In this document: one piece after another, positions 12,601 through 25,100 of the stretch
How positions within the stretch are numbered: the stretch's first letter is position 1
Layout: each line of letters starts with the position of its first letter
Assembly: GCA_029945375.1 (NCBI GenBank)
Contig: CM057062.1
Location: 2,743,564 to 2,807,563, forward strand
Reading direction: 5' to 3'
DNA: 64,000 nucleotides
Source of the DNA: Agaricus subrufescens
Lineage: Eukaryota > Basidiomycota > Agaricomycetes > Agaricales > Agaricaceae
Notes under the pieces: generated by a model
The model's input: the letters and a program-made list of their open reading frames with translations, nothing else
Told to the model about the DNA's origin: nothing
Databases searched by the model: none
Translations under genes and position numbers: made by a program

Positions 12601-15600
12601 GCTAGCGACGGATCGTTTCAGAAGCCCAAAGATCTAATTAGTCCTTATGTAGCCCTGGCGGAATTGTACCCCAAATCGTCACCCTCCATCCCGAGCTTAT
12701 CTTCTCCAGCTCAAGTCAATCTTATCACTCATCTTCGCCACCTTGGGATTCTCCGTTCTCTAATAACTCCATACATTGTTATAGACCGCATTCAATTCAT
12801 CTCACGAGAAGACTGCCCAAGAAGACACGAAATTTCGCATATCCTCATAAATCTACTCAATGACTGCCACTTCGATCTACTGCCCTTGTTTATGGAAAAT
12901 CCTGGCCTCCTGTCAAACTCGGAATGGATCCCAACTATAGATGGATTGAAGAGTCCACAAAGATGTCGCGATTCGCGAGCACATCGTGGCAAATCGTATC
13001 TTTTCGACCAAGTATTTCCCATAGTTCATCCCGACGTCGAGATCGGTTTCCATCTACGCCAAATTTTTGAGTGGGACTCTGAAGTCCCATTCGAGGTCTT
13101 ATCGAAACAGTTGGTGAAAGTTGTACAAGGTCCTGATCCCCCGTATCTGAAGGTCCTGGAGATTCTCAAGGACTTGGCACCTCGATTTATTTCGAAGCCG
13201 CAGTCCGAATCATTGAAAGTTGACCTTCGTAATCTTCGTTGGGTCCCAACTCGGAATGGCAGCCTTGAGGACGTTCGGGCTGCACTGCTCGGACTTGACG
13301 ACATACCGGAGATTGGCTTGCATTCCGTTGGGAGTGAGATTTTACGATACCAAGGTTTCCGACGGTTTTTACATATCATGGGGTGCGTTGAACGGTATGT
13401 AACTTTTTTCGACCTATCAAGACCTCAGAAAAGCTTAGTTTACTTTATTGTTTTCAGACCGACCAAAGTGACGGTTTTGGCTCATTTGCGGTTATTTTAT
13501 CATCGCAGCGAAGGGAAGCCCATGGATCAGCAAACTATCCAAGGCTACATCCATCTTTTAACGTGGCTCGGACGATTAACGCCAAATGAGCGTTCAACAC
13601 TTCATATTCCCAATATCAACAATACCCTCCTTCCGTTTCACAATATATGCTACAATGATGTTGGACCCCGTGCCTATCTAGTTGGCGGAAGTCATAAGGA
13701 TCTTGCTCATCCCGGGATTTCGGAACAACTCGCCATCGACTTGGGTTTGAATCGCTTGGGGCTGATGGACCTGCAATGTCAATCAGAAGTCGATTTTGAT
13801 CTCAAGGGAGGAGATCTATTGAAAACTATTCGAGGCAATTTGACGGAATATATGGACTCGCAGTTCTTCCTTGATATCCTAGCAATTACATCATCATCCG
13901 GAGCAACCGAGCTCAGCGTCGTTCTTGATCAGCAACGGGCACCATCTGAGGACTTGTTATCCTCGCGTTGCGCCGAATTTCAACGTGTTCCTTCTTTGAT
14001 ACTGCGCTTGAATACGTCATTCGCTGATGATGGATTCAAGGAAATATTACATATCGGTGTGGATGATAAGGGTAAGAAGGAGAACGTTGGACAGTATGGA
14101 ATCGGGATCTTATCTTTGTTTTATGTATCGGAGGTTCGTCGCTTTTGTGATACTCTCTTCCTCGCTTTTTGACCTGAACATTTTGACCTTAGTTGGTGAT
14201 GATCGTCTCGCGGGATCAAGTGTTGTTTTTGAACCCATGTAAGGCGCACCTCGCCTTGGACAGAGCCGTTGTTCGGATCCCTTTGTCTACGATACGAAAG
14301 TGAGAAACTGGCTCTGTCGTCCACCTGACGGAACACTGATTGACATCGATACTTATAGACTTTACGCTCATCACCTTTCACCCCTACTTGGCTTGTTTGG
14401 CTTTGAACCTCCTGTAGATACGAACGAAGAATACTCGTACGATGGTGTAAGTCCATTCAATCCTTGAACTAGCTCTGAACTTAAAACTTGACCGTTATAA
14501 AGACTCTTATTCGGCTTCCGCTCCGGTCAAGTGACCAGTTCCTTGGCATTGATCCGATCACAAAAAAATGGACAACCTTGGGCGATTTGACATCCGACTT
14601 CAAGTCGAGTGCTCCAAATGGCCTGCTATTCACGAAGATCACGTCCGTGCAGGTCTTTAGTCGAAAGCCCCATGAAGCCCTTAGCCTTCAATGGTCGCTC
14701 GAGGCATCGCGCACGGCGCCGGATACAACAACCGATGATATCACTGCACATACCGTTTCCATCCGAAACCCAGTATCTATCAAGTCGGGCCAGGAGTGGA
14801 GGGTGATATCTTCCAGTGTGGACCTGTACAAAATGCCCATACCTGTCTTGCCAATACATCGGCTTCGTCAATTCAAGTTCCCGCTTATCGTCCAAGTTGC
14901 CGCCCCGCTCTCGCAAATTGACACCAACCACAATATTTTTCACACTTTCCCCCTTTCTATCCCGGTCACCCTCCCTCTCAACATATCATGTCCTTTCATT
15001 CTTACCCCCGACGAATCGAGTATTCGACTGGAAGAGTCATGGAATCTGGAATCGTCGTACAACAAGTGGCTCCTGAAGACGATTATCCCAAAGTTGTACC
15101 TATCGCTCTTAGAGGACCGTGCGCCGTCTATGGATAATGGGGTATATTGGCCACCAAGCAGGAGCGCTGAAGACGATGACACCCCTGATGACATTCTCTC
15201 GGCCGTCATCGCCGAGGAGGTATATAAGATGGCCGGACACTCCGAACGACCTATATTCAGCAGCAAATTTCACCGACATTCCCTCCCCGCCAAGTCTGCC
15301 AATCTCATGTTTCGCCTTCCTCGTGGTGTATACAAGGTCCTTGAGACACTCAAGCCACTCGATGCCGTCCAGCTGCCTGCGCCGGTGACCAAGGCACTTC
15401 GACAAGTTGACGGCAGCAATGTGGCACTTATGACACCTCAATATGTTCATAACGAGATCCTTCATAACCTCGACAATTTCTCTGCATCAATCCTTGAATT
15501 TGAACTACTTCAGGAACTCATCGATTTCCTGTCGAAGGACAGGGATTGTTTAGTCGACCTACCGTTATTGCCCCTTGAAGACGGCAGTTTTGAGACTTTC

Positions 15601-18124
15601 GCTGTGTCTCAAAATAGCTGTTTTTTCGTTGCTTCGGATCAGGTTCTTGATGCCGGAGTGTTCAAGCCGCATCGTCTGGTGCATCGAAGACTGAACACAA
15701 CTCGACTTCTCGAAATCAATAAACTGAATGTCAGGGTCTTTACGGACACCAATCTGCAGATTCTCTTGGAAGACAATATCCCCCGATCAGAAAACCTCGA
15801 ACACGCACCGATGGAGACCAGAAAATGGATTCGAGACTTCTGGCATGTTTTTCCTTTGCTTAAGGTCTCCGCCGCTGCTACCGCCTCCTTCCCTCTTATT
15901 CTGACGATTCGTCCCGGGTATTACCTCTCACTCTCGCATTGCAACACCCCTTCCGCCATCCTCGCCGATATCTCCAACTATAAAGAAAAGTGGTTTGGTG
16001 ATTGCCTGTTAAAGATGGGTGTCACGGTTATCAACACTTCGACGCTTCCTGCGGTGTTGAGAAGTTCTCTTCCGTCTATGGAACTTTGTGTCGAAAGTGT
16101 ATTGAAGAAGTTGCTGAACCATCCAAGAGGAGTAGGCGAATTGTTCCGTTCGTTGGACTCCAAGACACGACCATCGCTTACTGCATGGATTCGATCTGAC
16201 TGGAAGGATCGGGGGAAAGGTTATTTTGCGAGACATGCGGATTACGGCCTCATACCGCTTTGGGAGTCAAGAGATGGCTCATATGTTCCGGCGGTAAAAG
16301 CACAAATGTTACCGGCGAGCGTAACTCTAGCTTCAGTTCGCCCATTTACTTCACACGTCGTCGTCGGTTACGACAAATTGCTGGAGAAGATGGGGAAGCA
16401 GTATCTTCGATCACTCCGTCCAATTCTTGACTTGCCAGCGACGCTTGATCAGGCCCACGATAGCGATTACAAGGATCTTTTACGCGTACTACTCAATCCT
16501 TCGATCGGAGAGCCAAAGATCATGGTACCTAATTCTCAGCGTGAGATGTGCGATTCTGTGACGCTGTATTGCTCCCGCGATGACCTCTTTCTGGCGGCAT
16601 TTGGATCTGCGTCAAAACACTTCATTCATCCGTCGTTTGTTTCATTTGAAGACCAACTCACCCGGTACGGCTTGAAGAAGCAAAACAAACTTGATTTCGA
16701 AATGATGAAGTTCTGTCTGGAGGCCTTCCAGAACGCTACCGGCATCGAAGTAAAGGAGAGGGCCGTCGTTATTTTCCGCATCTTTTGCGACAGTTTTGGA
16801 AGGATTTTTACTGGGGATCAACTAGTCACCTTGGGCGACCTGCGCTTTATTCCACGACACGGTTCACCACGCCCCCTTGGGAGCAAAGATGACTCAAAGT
16901 ATATGCAATCCTTCCCGAATGTTGTTGCTCCGAAAGAACTTGTTCGGCTAGAATATCGGGCTATTGCATGGACGCAGCGAGCGTTTTTTGAGAAAGAACC
17001 GAAGGCTCAAGTTGTGAAAGCGTGCCCTAGTTTTGGAGAGCCAACTACCGAGGAAGTCGTACGTATCCTGTGTTTTGTGATAGTGATGGACGAAAGCTGA
17101 TGGCTAACCTAGGTCAAACATCTCGTGGTTCTAGCTACCGAAGTGGCACGAGATGCTGACAAGTCTTTTACCTCCAGCCTTTTCGAACATCTTGAACAGA
17201 CATACATCTGGCTCGATCGCCATAGCACTGAAGCGGAACCATTTTTGCGCCAATTTACTGACAATGAGGCTTTGTTCCTCAATGTCGATACTACTCCAGA
17301 TACGGCAGATGGATGGAACTGGAAGAAAGCCAGCGAGATAGTTCTTAATGAATTCGACTCCGGTCCCCTTCAACATCCCCGAGCGTTTATTAAACCTTAT
17401 CGTCGACTTCTTGAGGTCTCCGGCGCTGAAACAATTCATCAAGTTGATACAAAGGACCCGGTACCGATTTCCAATCCAGAGAGTCATATATTGGGCATGC
17501 GGACTACGCTTGACGAGATGAGGAGAAGTGGTATTTGCACCGACATGTGTTTCACGTTCAAGTCACCAGACGAAAAACCCCTATTTGCTCATCGAACCTA
17601 CCTGGCGATGTACAGTCCTCATTTCTTGTCTCTGTTTGCTGCGAGATCCAGCGAATTTGGTACTATGACGTCGATTCCACTCATACAATCAAGACGGTGT
17701 GTAGAGCAGTTGCTCGGTAAGTTCGTCCGATATTCTAGCTTGCTATGTCGATTTAATCGATACCAAAACAGATTACGCTTATACCGCAAAAGCATTGATA
17801 TTACAGAACGAGAAGGGATCCTTAGAACTGGGATTAGAGATGTTGTCACTTTCCCGCGAATGGAAGATGGAGGACGCCCAGCAAGCTGTACAGAGTGCCA
17901 TTATCACTTCGAAAATGGTCGACCCATATACTCTCGAGCGGAGTGAGTCTTATCTGTCTTTTGTCAGGCTTTGAGCACCGGATGCTGACTTTCAAACAGT
18001 TCGTGCTATTGCTGCACGCACGGAATCGCAAGTGTTGTTAGATCACTGCAATGATTTTGAGGCACAGAACACCGATCTTGTGCGACGGGTGAAAGAGAAG
18101 GGTTTGGCTATCGCGTTGAATTGA
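9663..18124 (+). CDS. Sacsin-like giant protein B: two GHKL/sacsin repeats (second degenerate) plus BTB domain
   Basis: Exons are 9663-9794, 9851-10017, 10065-10107, 10156-10931, 10984-11404, 11455-13394, 13458-14133, 14193-14299, 14359-14446, 14503-17058, 17113-17716, 17772-17942, 18000-18124 (13 exons, 2601 aa). The first GHKL domain is intact in its motifs: N-box REILQNSDDAKATKQ, AYND segment, GKYGIGFRSCYH, then GTAFRLPLR near residue 175. The second repeat begins with TLIRLPLR at residue 1451; its preceding ATPase fold (about 1280-1385) has DILAITSSSGA where A and C have E...N..DA, and LRLN where they have an N-N/D pair, so it probably does not bind ATP normally. A BTB/POZ domain spans about 2440-2560. 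The start ATG sits in a good context (ACCATGGC) and gives a 44-aa first exon equal to A and C. Function as a chaperone/ubiquitin-adaptor fusion is inference. Confidence 0.9.
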
Positions 18125-18389
18125 AGTTTTCATGTAGAAATGCTGCGAATTATTTTCCTCTGCGTCTTTGTACTAATAATACAATATATCGAATCCTGCA
18201 TAGTGATCTTCTGTACTCCGTCTAGATAGGGGCTGTTCATATCAACAAAGCCAAACAAGCATTACAAAAGGCCGTGCGCGATCAAGTCATCCTCTATCAC
18301 TAACCACTACTTACCTCCCTCAACCGGCTCACCCCCCACTGCCTCGTGCTTTGTGCTCTAAGAACCTTTGACGAAGTTTCTGTATAGAT

Positions 18390-18932
<543 letters not shown>

Positions 18933-19502
18933 GTGTTATATGTTGCTATGCTGTATCTCCGTTTGTTCTATTGCGTGTTCTGTACTATGTATCTATGCTG
19001 AGCTATGAAAGAATGCTACAAGCTATTATGGGTCCTGCGAGGTGTTACTATGGACGTGACCAGGGTGTGACCGTGAGCTTGTCTCCACTTATCCTTATTT
19101 GGTTTGGTCTCTTCTTCGTGCTTCTTAATGCAAGTACACCATCTGATCCTCATAGTTATCCTCCTCCTCTCTGCCTGATCACAATCAAGACCACATATAT
19201 GATAGGGGAACCCTGTTTTGTCGTAGACTGGCACGCTCATACTCCAACTCGAGGTCTTCATTATCGTTCCTGTTGCTCGGTTCACAGTTGTCAACTCAGT
19301 CAGCCGGCCTCAATTACGAATTGAATGCCATTACAAACAATGGAGTATCGGAATGGAGTATATATTTTCTAGCATATACAGGAAATAAAGAGCCACTATC
19401 ACATGAACAAAATGGCTGCTACTCAAAACTCCGGGAAATCAGACCGACTCAACTGGGTATTAGTCACTACTCCCTGCACATGTCGTCTCTACAGATACGG
19501 GG
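18933..19502. other. Intergenic spacer between H4 and a convergent small gene
   Basis: This 570-bp stretch is the shared 3' flank of histone H4 (plus strand) and the small gene ending at 19503 (minus strand). Short open frames are present on both strands, but none has a recognisable motif or convincing splice structure. No RNA gene or repeat was seen. Confidence 0.5.
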
Positions 19503-20054
19503 TTAACGTTTAAAGAAAGGGCCTCCCTCGTAAGTGAGTTTCTTTGCCACCTGCCCTGTGCTTTTCAACAAGAACCCCAGCCCTTCTATCACCTCCCCAG
19601 CAGTATGGAACACTATACCAACGATGTGGAATGGCAGTGTCAACAAGATCAGAAATCCCTTCAGAATCGCTACTACGATTCCTTCTCGTTCCTTCGGTTG
19701 TGCTTTTTTGAATCTTATAGCGGTTTTCGTCCAGTGAGCTTTTACTTTGGGATTGGTATGGCTGTCTGCGACGTGTTCCATGGCTTCAACTACTCTTCTC
19801 GCGCTTGCTTCCTCTGCAGTTCCTCCGACCCTCGCATTGTGTTGGTATGAGATCATTTGTTGCTCGAAGTTCTGTAACGATGCTTGCCATTGGGCCTCTT
19901 CCCCTGGGTTCGCGTGAGAGGTATTGGATAGAGTAGAATTAGATGGAGTAGGGTCGGATGTAGTAGGATGCGCCTTCACATCAGGTGGGAAGTAGTTCGC
20001 TGTACGAGTGGAATCGGTGAAGGGGTATGGCGGAGGAGTACTAGGTTTAATCAT
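19503..20054 (-). CDS. Hypothetical small protein with C-terminal hydrophobic segment
   Basis: An uninterrupted 183-aa frame starts at the ATG at 20052-20054. Residues 1-50 are Pro/Ser/Thr-rich and probably disordered. A soluble, probably helical segment (about 55-125) carries many Gln, Glu, Ala and Lys residues. A strongly hydrophobic stretch around residues 125-165 (beginning IVVAILKGFLILLTLPFHIV) could insert as one long or two short membrane helices, and the protein ends with a basic tail. I do not recognise a named family. An AT-rich TATATATA run about 80 nt upstream (20133-20140) is a plausible TATA region on the minus strand. It is convergent with H4 and lies between sacsin-like genes B and C, with no obvious functional link. 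Confidence 0.7.
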   Translation of the reverse strand: MIKPSTPPPYPFTDSTRTANYFPPDVKAHPTTSDPTPSNSTLSNTSHANPGEEAQWQASLQNFEQQMISYQHNARVGGTAEEASARRVVEAMEHVADSHTNPKVKAHWTKTAIRFKKAQPKEREGIVVAILKGFLILLTLPFHIVGIVFHTAGEVIEGLGFLLKSTGQVAKKLTYEGGPFFKR

Positions 20055-22117
20055 GTTCGTCAAAGGCGAAGGGTGAGGCTTTTTTTCTCTCCTCGTGAGT
20101 AGTAAAGATCAGTTTCTTTTTTTTTGAGTTATTATATATATTGAATCGTTGTTGATATCCGACATAACGGTCTCGCCAACATTTGTTTAATTTCCGTGGC
20201 CGACACTCGGCATGACAATCTTGTTAGTGTTGTTGTTCTAAAACTCTATTTAGGCGTATGTCAGTTGGATCACTGTGCATTGCGCAGTAGGAGTTCTGAT
20301 TCTCCGCAGTGCGAGTGTGGCATATTAGTTCTATTAATATGGGATTTGACCTCGGCAACGTTGATATGGATTTTAAAAAAAAATGGATTTTTTTCTGATA
20401 TAGAATATTGAGGCCATAGGGAGCAGAAACCGCAGCTCCTCCTCCCAAAAGGTGGATGGCAATACCTACATACCAAGGTGAGGTCCCGGGAACGAATAGT
20501 CCCCCTGGTATATAATGTTACCAACTTGAACGTTCCAGCTTTTGATAGTATTTCACAGCTGCCTACGTAAATCCAGAAGTAAATTATTGACGGCGGCATC
20601 TCTCGTAGCGTGATATTTCTAGATAAATCTCAGAGACGAAGAAGAGGCATCCTCTGTCCTATCCAGACTTTCGCGAGATTATTGCCTGTGTTCTAGCTTT
20701 TACAGGGGTTGATCTATCATATATCACTGATGTTTGAGCCGGACTGATTGCCACATTCGACCAAAGCGTTTACAGAGTACCAAGAAAGCAAGATTCCTCA
20801 TAATACAATAGCCCTTATGGCATGGTGGGGAGTCTTTCACCCCCCTAGGAGACCAATTGATCTTGACCCGCACGAACAGTCGCCTAAGTTCTCGCCTATG
20901 AAGGAATACACGTTGAAGCGTCTTAACAGCGCAAGATGTTCAACAGAGGCTGGGGGCATGGATGGAGGATGAGAGAATAGAGGGAAGGTATCATCGCCCT
21001 GATTACCTTCAACGTGAGCATGAGTCAAGATAGTAACTGAGTAAGCCGTGACATCAACAAGTTTTATATTGGGAAAGTTCCGGAAGGACCATCGTTTTGA
21101 TGCGCCCCCCTTTCACCTAACTTACTCCTTTCACACAGGTTTCGTAGTAGCTGTATAGATGATCATCCCATCGCGGTACGGCTCGTCACCACTTGCAGAA
21201 GCTCCACACACGAACCCTGTGATGGCTCAATAACGCTAATATCCGAGTCCTGATTGCTTGAGTTGCTGTGTGATGCAGCAAGTTGGAGTATATAGTACTG
21301 ATAATAATAACCTTGTCGTCAGCTCGAACTGAATGTTCCCTCCGAGTTCTTGCCAATATTACTTATTTTCCTATAACAACCTGCCTCGTGCAGAACACAA
21401 GCCTACAGATCTAGATGTGTACGTAACCGATAACGTGGTAAGTGTGACATCAAAATCGCGTTGGCCGGATTGGAGTTCGGGGCGTTTTATGTTTCTAACC
21501 CACACTAGCAGGTCGGCCTTTGCTTATTCGTGCACATCCTCACACAACCATGTTGTGACCTTTGTCGGATGATCCAGCATCTTCGCAGATGCATTCAGGC
21601 GTACTTAGAAAGCGCTACGATAGAAACACATCGGTTGTGCAACGTTTCGAAATTTCTAGATGTTTCTCAATCAGGCGGGTATAAGTATCTCAGTTCCTCT
21701 GCCGCCGCTGCGGTGATGGCAGGGCTCTTCTATACTATCTTTGGAATCGCGTATACAAGTGATACACACTGGATACACATGTCTCCTGTTCTCCTGGTGC
21801 TGGTGACCATGGCGAAGTCTTCGGGGGCAACAGTCTCCTGACGTGCCCCGGCCAGTAATCCTTTCATGAGCCTGATCCTGACTCTTCCAGAAGATTGAAG
21901 CAACAATCAAAGAAGCAGTCCGGCAGATCTGACTCCCATCATGCCGAAGAATATGCTGTTGACAAGTTTGACACATTACCATATACAGACGAATAGAAGG
22001 TAAAGTGACCGCTTCCGTTGAAACGAAGCAGTGCTGTAGAACAGACAACGCACTGCCTTTTAACTGCGACCCTCACCCGGGCTTGTGCTCTATACTCCGC
22101 CTTCGCAGACTCCCACC
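20055..22117. other. 2-kb intergenic region upstream of sacsin-like gene C
   Basis: I found no supportable gene here. Several frames of 60-125 codons exist on both strands but show no motifs, no consistent splice structure and no similarity to other genes in the window. The last 150 bp should contain the promoter of gene C, and the first 100 bp that of the small gene at 19503-20054. No tRNA, repeat or array was seen. Confidence 0.45.
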
Positions 22118-25100
22118 ATGGCAAAAGCGTTTGGGGAGACTGTGGCAACTACGGATGCAATTCGTGCAATACTAGGCAGCTACCCGTTTTCGATTGGCCT
22201 CCTGCGAGAGCTAGTTTCGAATTCTGACGATGCAAAGGCTTCCAAGCAGGTGAGGCTCACAGGTACTCACTGGTTTGGCTGGGCTAAACAATGTATAGAT
22301 ATTCGTGCTCGATCGACGCACACATGGACACACTGCTATCCACCATCCATATCTCGCTTCTACCCAAGGACCGGCTCTGTTGGCTTATAATGACGAAATC
22401 GTAGGGGATGCCGATTGGAGGGCTCTCCAGACCATACATGCATCATCTAAGAAAACTGATACTTCGTAAAACCATTCCTTTTAGCTCTTTAGCATCCCTA
22501 CTCATGTTATGTATAGAAAGATCGGCAAATATGGCGTAGGGTTTCGAGCATCATATCATGTAGGATCTTGTACTCCTCGCTCGGTATCGCATCTCAATAA
22601 CATTTTACCCAGATCACTGACACCCCGAACATTCTATCTGGGTCTCGTCTAGTTATCTTGGACCCTCAACATGACTTCACAGAGCGCGGCGGTATTCAGC
22701 TGGATATCGAAGAAGAATCTGAACTATATAGAGATCATCTTTCTACATTCAGCCCTCTATTCCCCCCTACTGATTGGGGTACAGCCTTTCAAGGTACTAT
22801 CATTCGGTTACCACTACGCCAAGCCGCAAGTCAGATCAGCGACGAGATCGTGTCGTCCGACAAAATCTCCGACCTCTTGAAGGATTTTGTGCGTGACGAG
22901 TTGAATGTTACTCTCCTCTTCCTGCGCAGCATCACTTCAATTTCGGTCTATGAGATCAATGATGATGGCAAGGAGATTGCCCTGGCTAAAGCAACGATTG
23001 CCAAAGACACAGTAGAGCGTCATGGATGCTACGAGGTCCGCAAAGTCAATATTCAGACTAATATCTCTGGCTCCTTGGAGAAAACGGAGTGGCGTGTTGT
23101 CCATGCTCCTTTTTCTACAGAGGAGGCGATAGATGAACTCAGCAGGCGCCTCGGAGGAAATCCGACAACAATTCTCGCTAAGCATAAGCTCAGTCCCGAC
23201 ATAGGCCTCGCGGTCCCTCTTCACTGTCCGGGTGCTACAAACATTGGCCGCCTATTCACGTTTCAACCGCTTCCTTTGGCCACAGAATTTCCTATACACG
23301 TCAATGCACTATTTTCTTTGACGTCGTCAAGACAAAATTTGAGGAATGTCGGTGAGAAGGGTATTGTGAAGGGCTCTGAAGATGAGTGCGTCCTTTAATT
23401 TCCTTAACTATCTTTTGTTACGCTTCCAACAACGCTAATATTGTATCCAGAGCCCTCATTGAGTGGAACCGTCTTCTCTTCGATACATATATCCCGAAAG
23501 CGTGGGTCGGCCTCCTCGAAATTCTTGTACAGCGTGACCAGGTTCAGAATATCTTCGAAGCTTGGCCTAGCTCCCAGGCAAGATTGCAGTCGGGGGACTA
23601 TGCATATTGGAAGGACGCCCCTTACCACGTCGCCAAGTATGCTGTGACATCTTCCATATGGCCTATTATCCACGGATTGGATTCCGGTGGTCACGGGATT
23701 GTTACATCATTACTCGTTGACGGGACCTCGACAGAAGACAATGTTCTAGCCGCTTTGGGAAGTACTGGCCTTCAAATTACCCAGCCTCCCACCTACGTTA
23801 CACAAATTCTCCGCGAAAAATATCCAAGCTCTGTGACTTTCTTAACGCCTGACGTGGTTCATCAAAAATTGCAGGTATAAGTCGTTTCTCTTTCATGTGA
23901 AGGTATACGACAACTGAGCACCCTATATCAGGCTCTTGTTCCCAACCTATCAGCTTTAAATGATGACGACATCAACATCATCTTGGAGTATCTCACATCT
24001 ACACCCGATTGTCGATACATCACAGAGCTCCCCCTCGTTTCCTCCGTCTCTGGAACACGTGTTGCTCTCACTTTCCAACACAAGTCTTGTGTCGTCTACA
24101 AGCTACTTGACGAGACTGAAGAAGTGTTATTCGGCACCTATGATCCCGCAGCTATATCACTCAAACGAACACCATCCAGCGTTCGTGAGAAGCTTTTGAA
24201 CAAAACGCACGTTCTAAACGTGTCAAATCTTAACTTGTCGAGCGTTCTTGGATTCCTCGCTGCCTCACCCTACGCATCCTACATTCAGGAGCCTGCTACA
24301 GATGATCAACTCTACTGGCTTGATCTTTTCTGGAAATGGGCTCAAAGACCGGCATTAAATTCACAGTGGCGAGAGGGGTTTAATGTATTTCATCTTGTTC
24401 CAACGACCTCTGGGATCCAACGAGCATCAGATCTTGCGATAGATCCCGAATCAGACACCGATCTTGCTGAAATTCTGGAGTTGTTGAATGTGCCTGTGAT
24501 AGACAGGCGGTTGAGCGTGGACAGTCGAAAAGGGTTGTTGCATTTGCAGCCGAGTTCATATATTCATCCACTTCTTCGTTCCCTTCCCACCGTAATCGAC
24601 ATCAACCTTTCAGAAGAAAACGCAAAATATCTTTGTAGTTACCTGATAAGACATTTACCGGCGGCTTGTCATATGCGTGGACCACTCGATTCGGTACTTC
24701 GAGCTCGACTCCGCGCCCTTCCAGTATTTCCCCAACTCATTCCATCTCCTTCTGGGCTCTCTACACATCAATCTTCGATTGGTAGTACAGTTGATATTCG
24801 TGGCGTGGACCCTTCCAAAATGCCTATCCTTCCCCAAATTCACTCAACGGTGTACCTCGACCTTCGCTGTATCAGTCCGGATATCCTCAAGTACCTCGAT
24901 CAGAAGTATCATTCTCCTCTATCTCTTGAGGAAATGTATGGTATGATGTTGAATAATTTCAATGCTCAGTCACTCCAAATGCAAATCGCTTTTATTAAAT
25001 ATCTTGCTGATCGTTCTTCCCTCATTCCCCGAAATATTCTTGACCGATTGGCCAGTATTGCTTTCGTCCGTACTCGCGATGGAAGTCTACAACCTCCGAA

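Noticed and set aside
14488..17100. Treating long single-exon frames in 11-17 kb as separate genes
   Set aside because: Phase-matched splice sites at both ends join them to neighbouring exons, and the same arrangement occurs in paralogues A and C.
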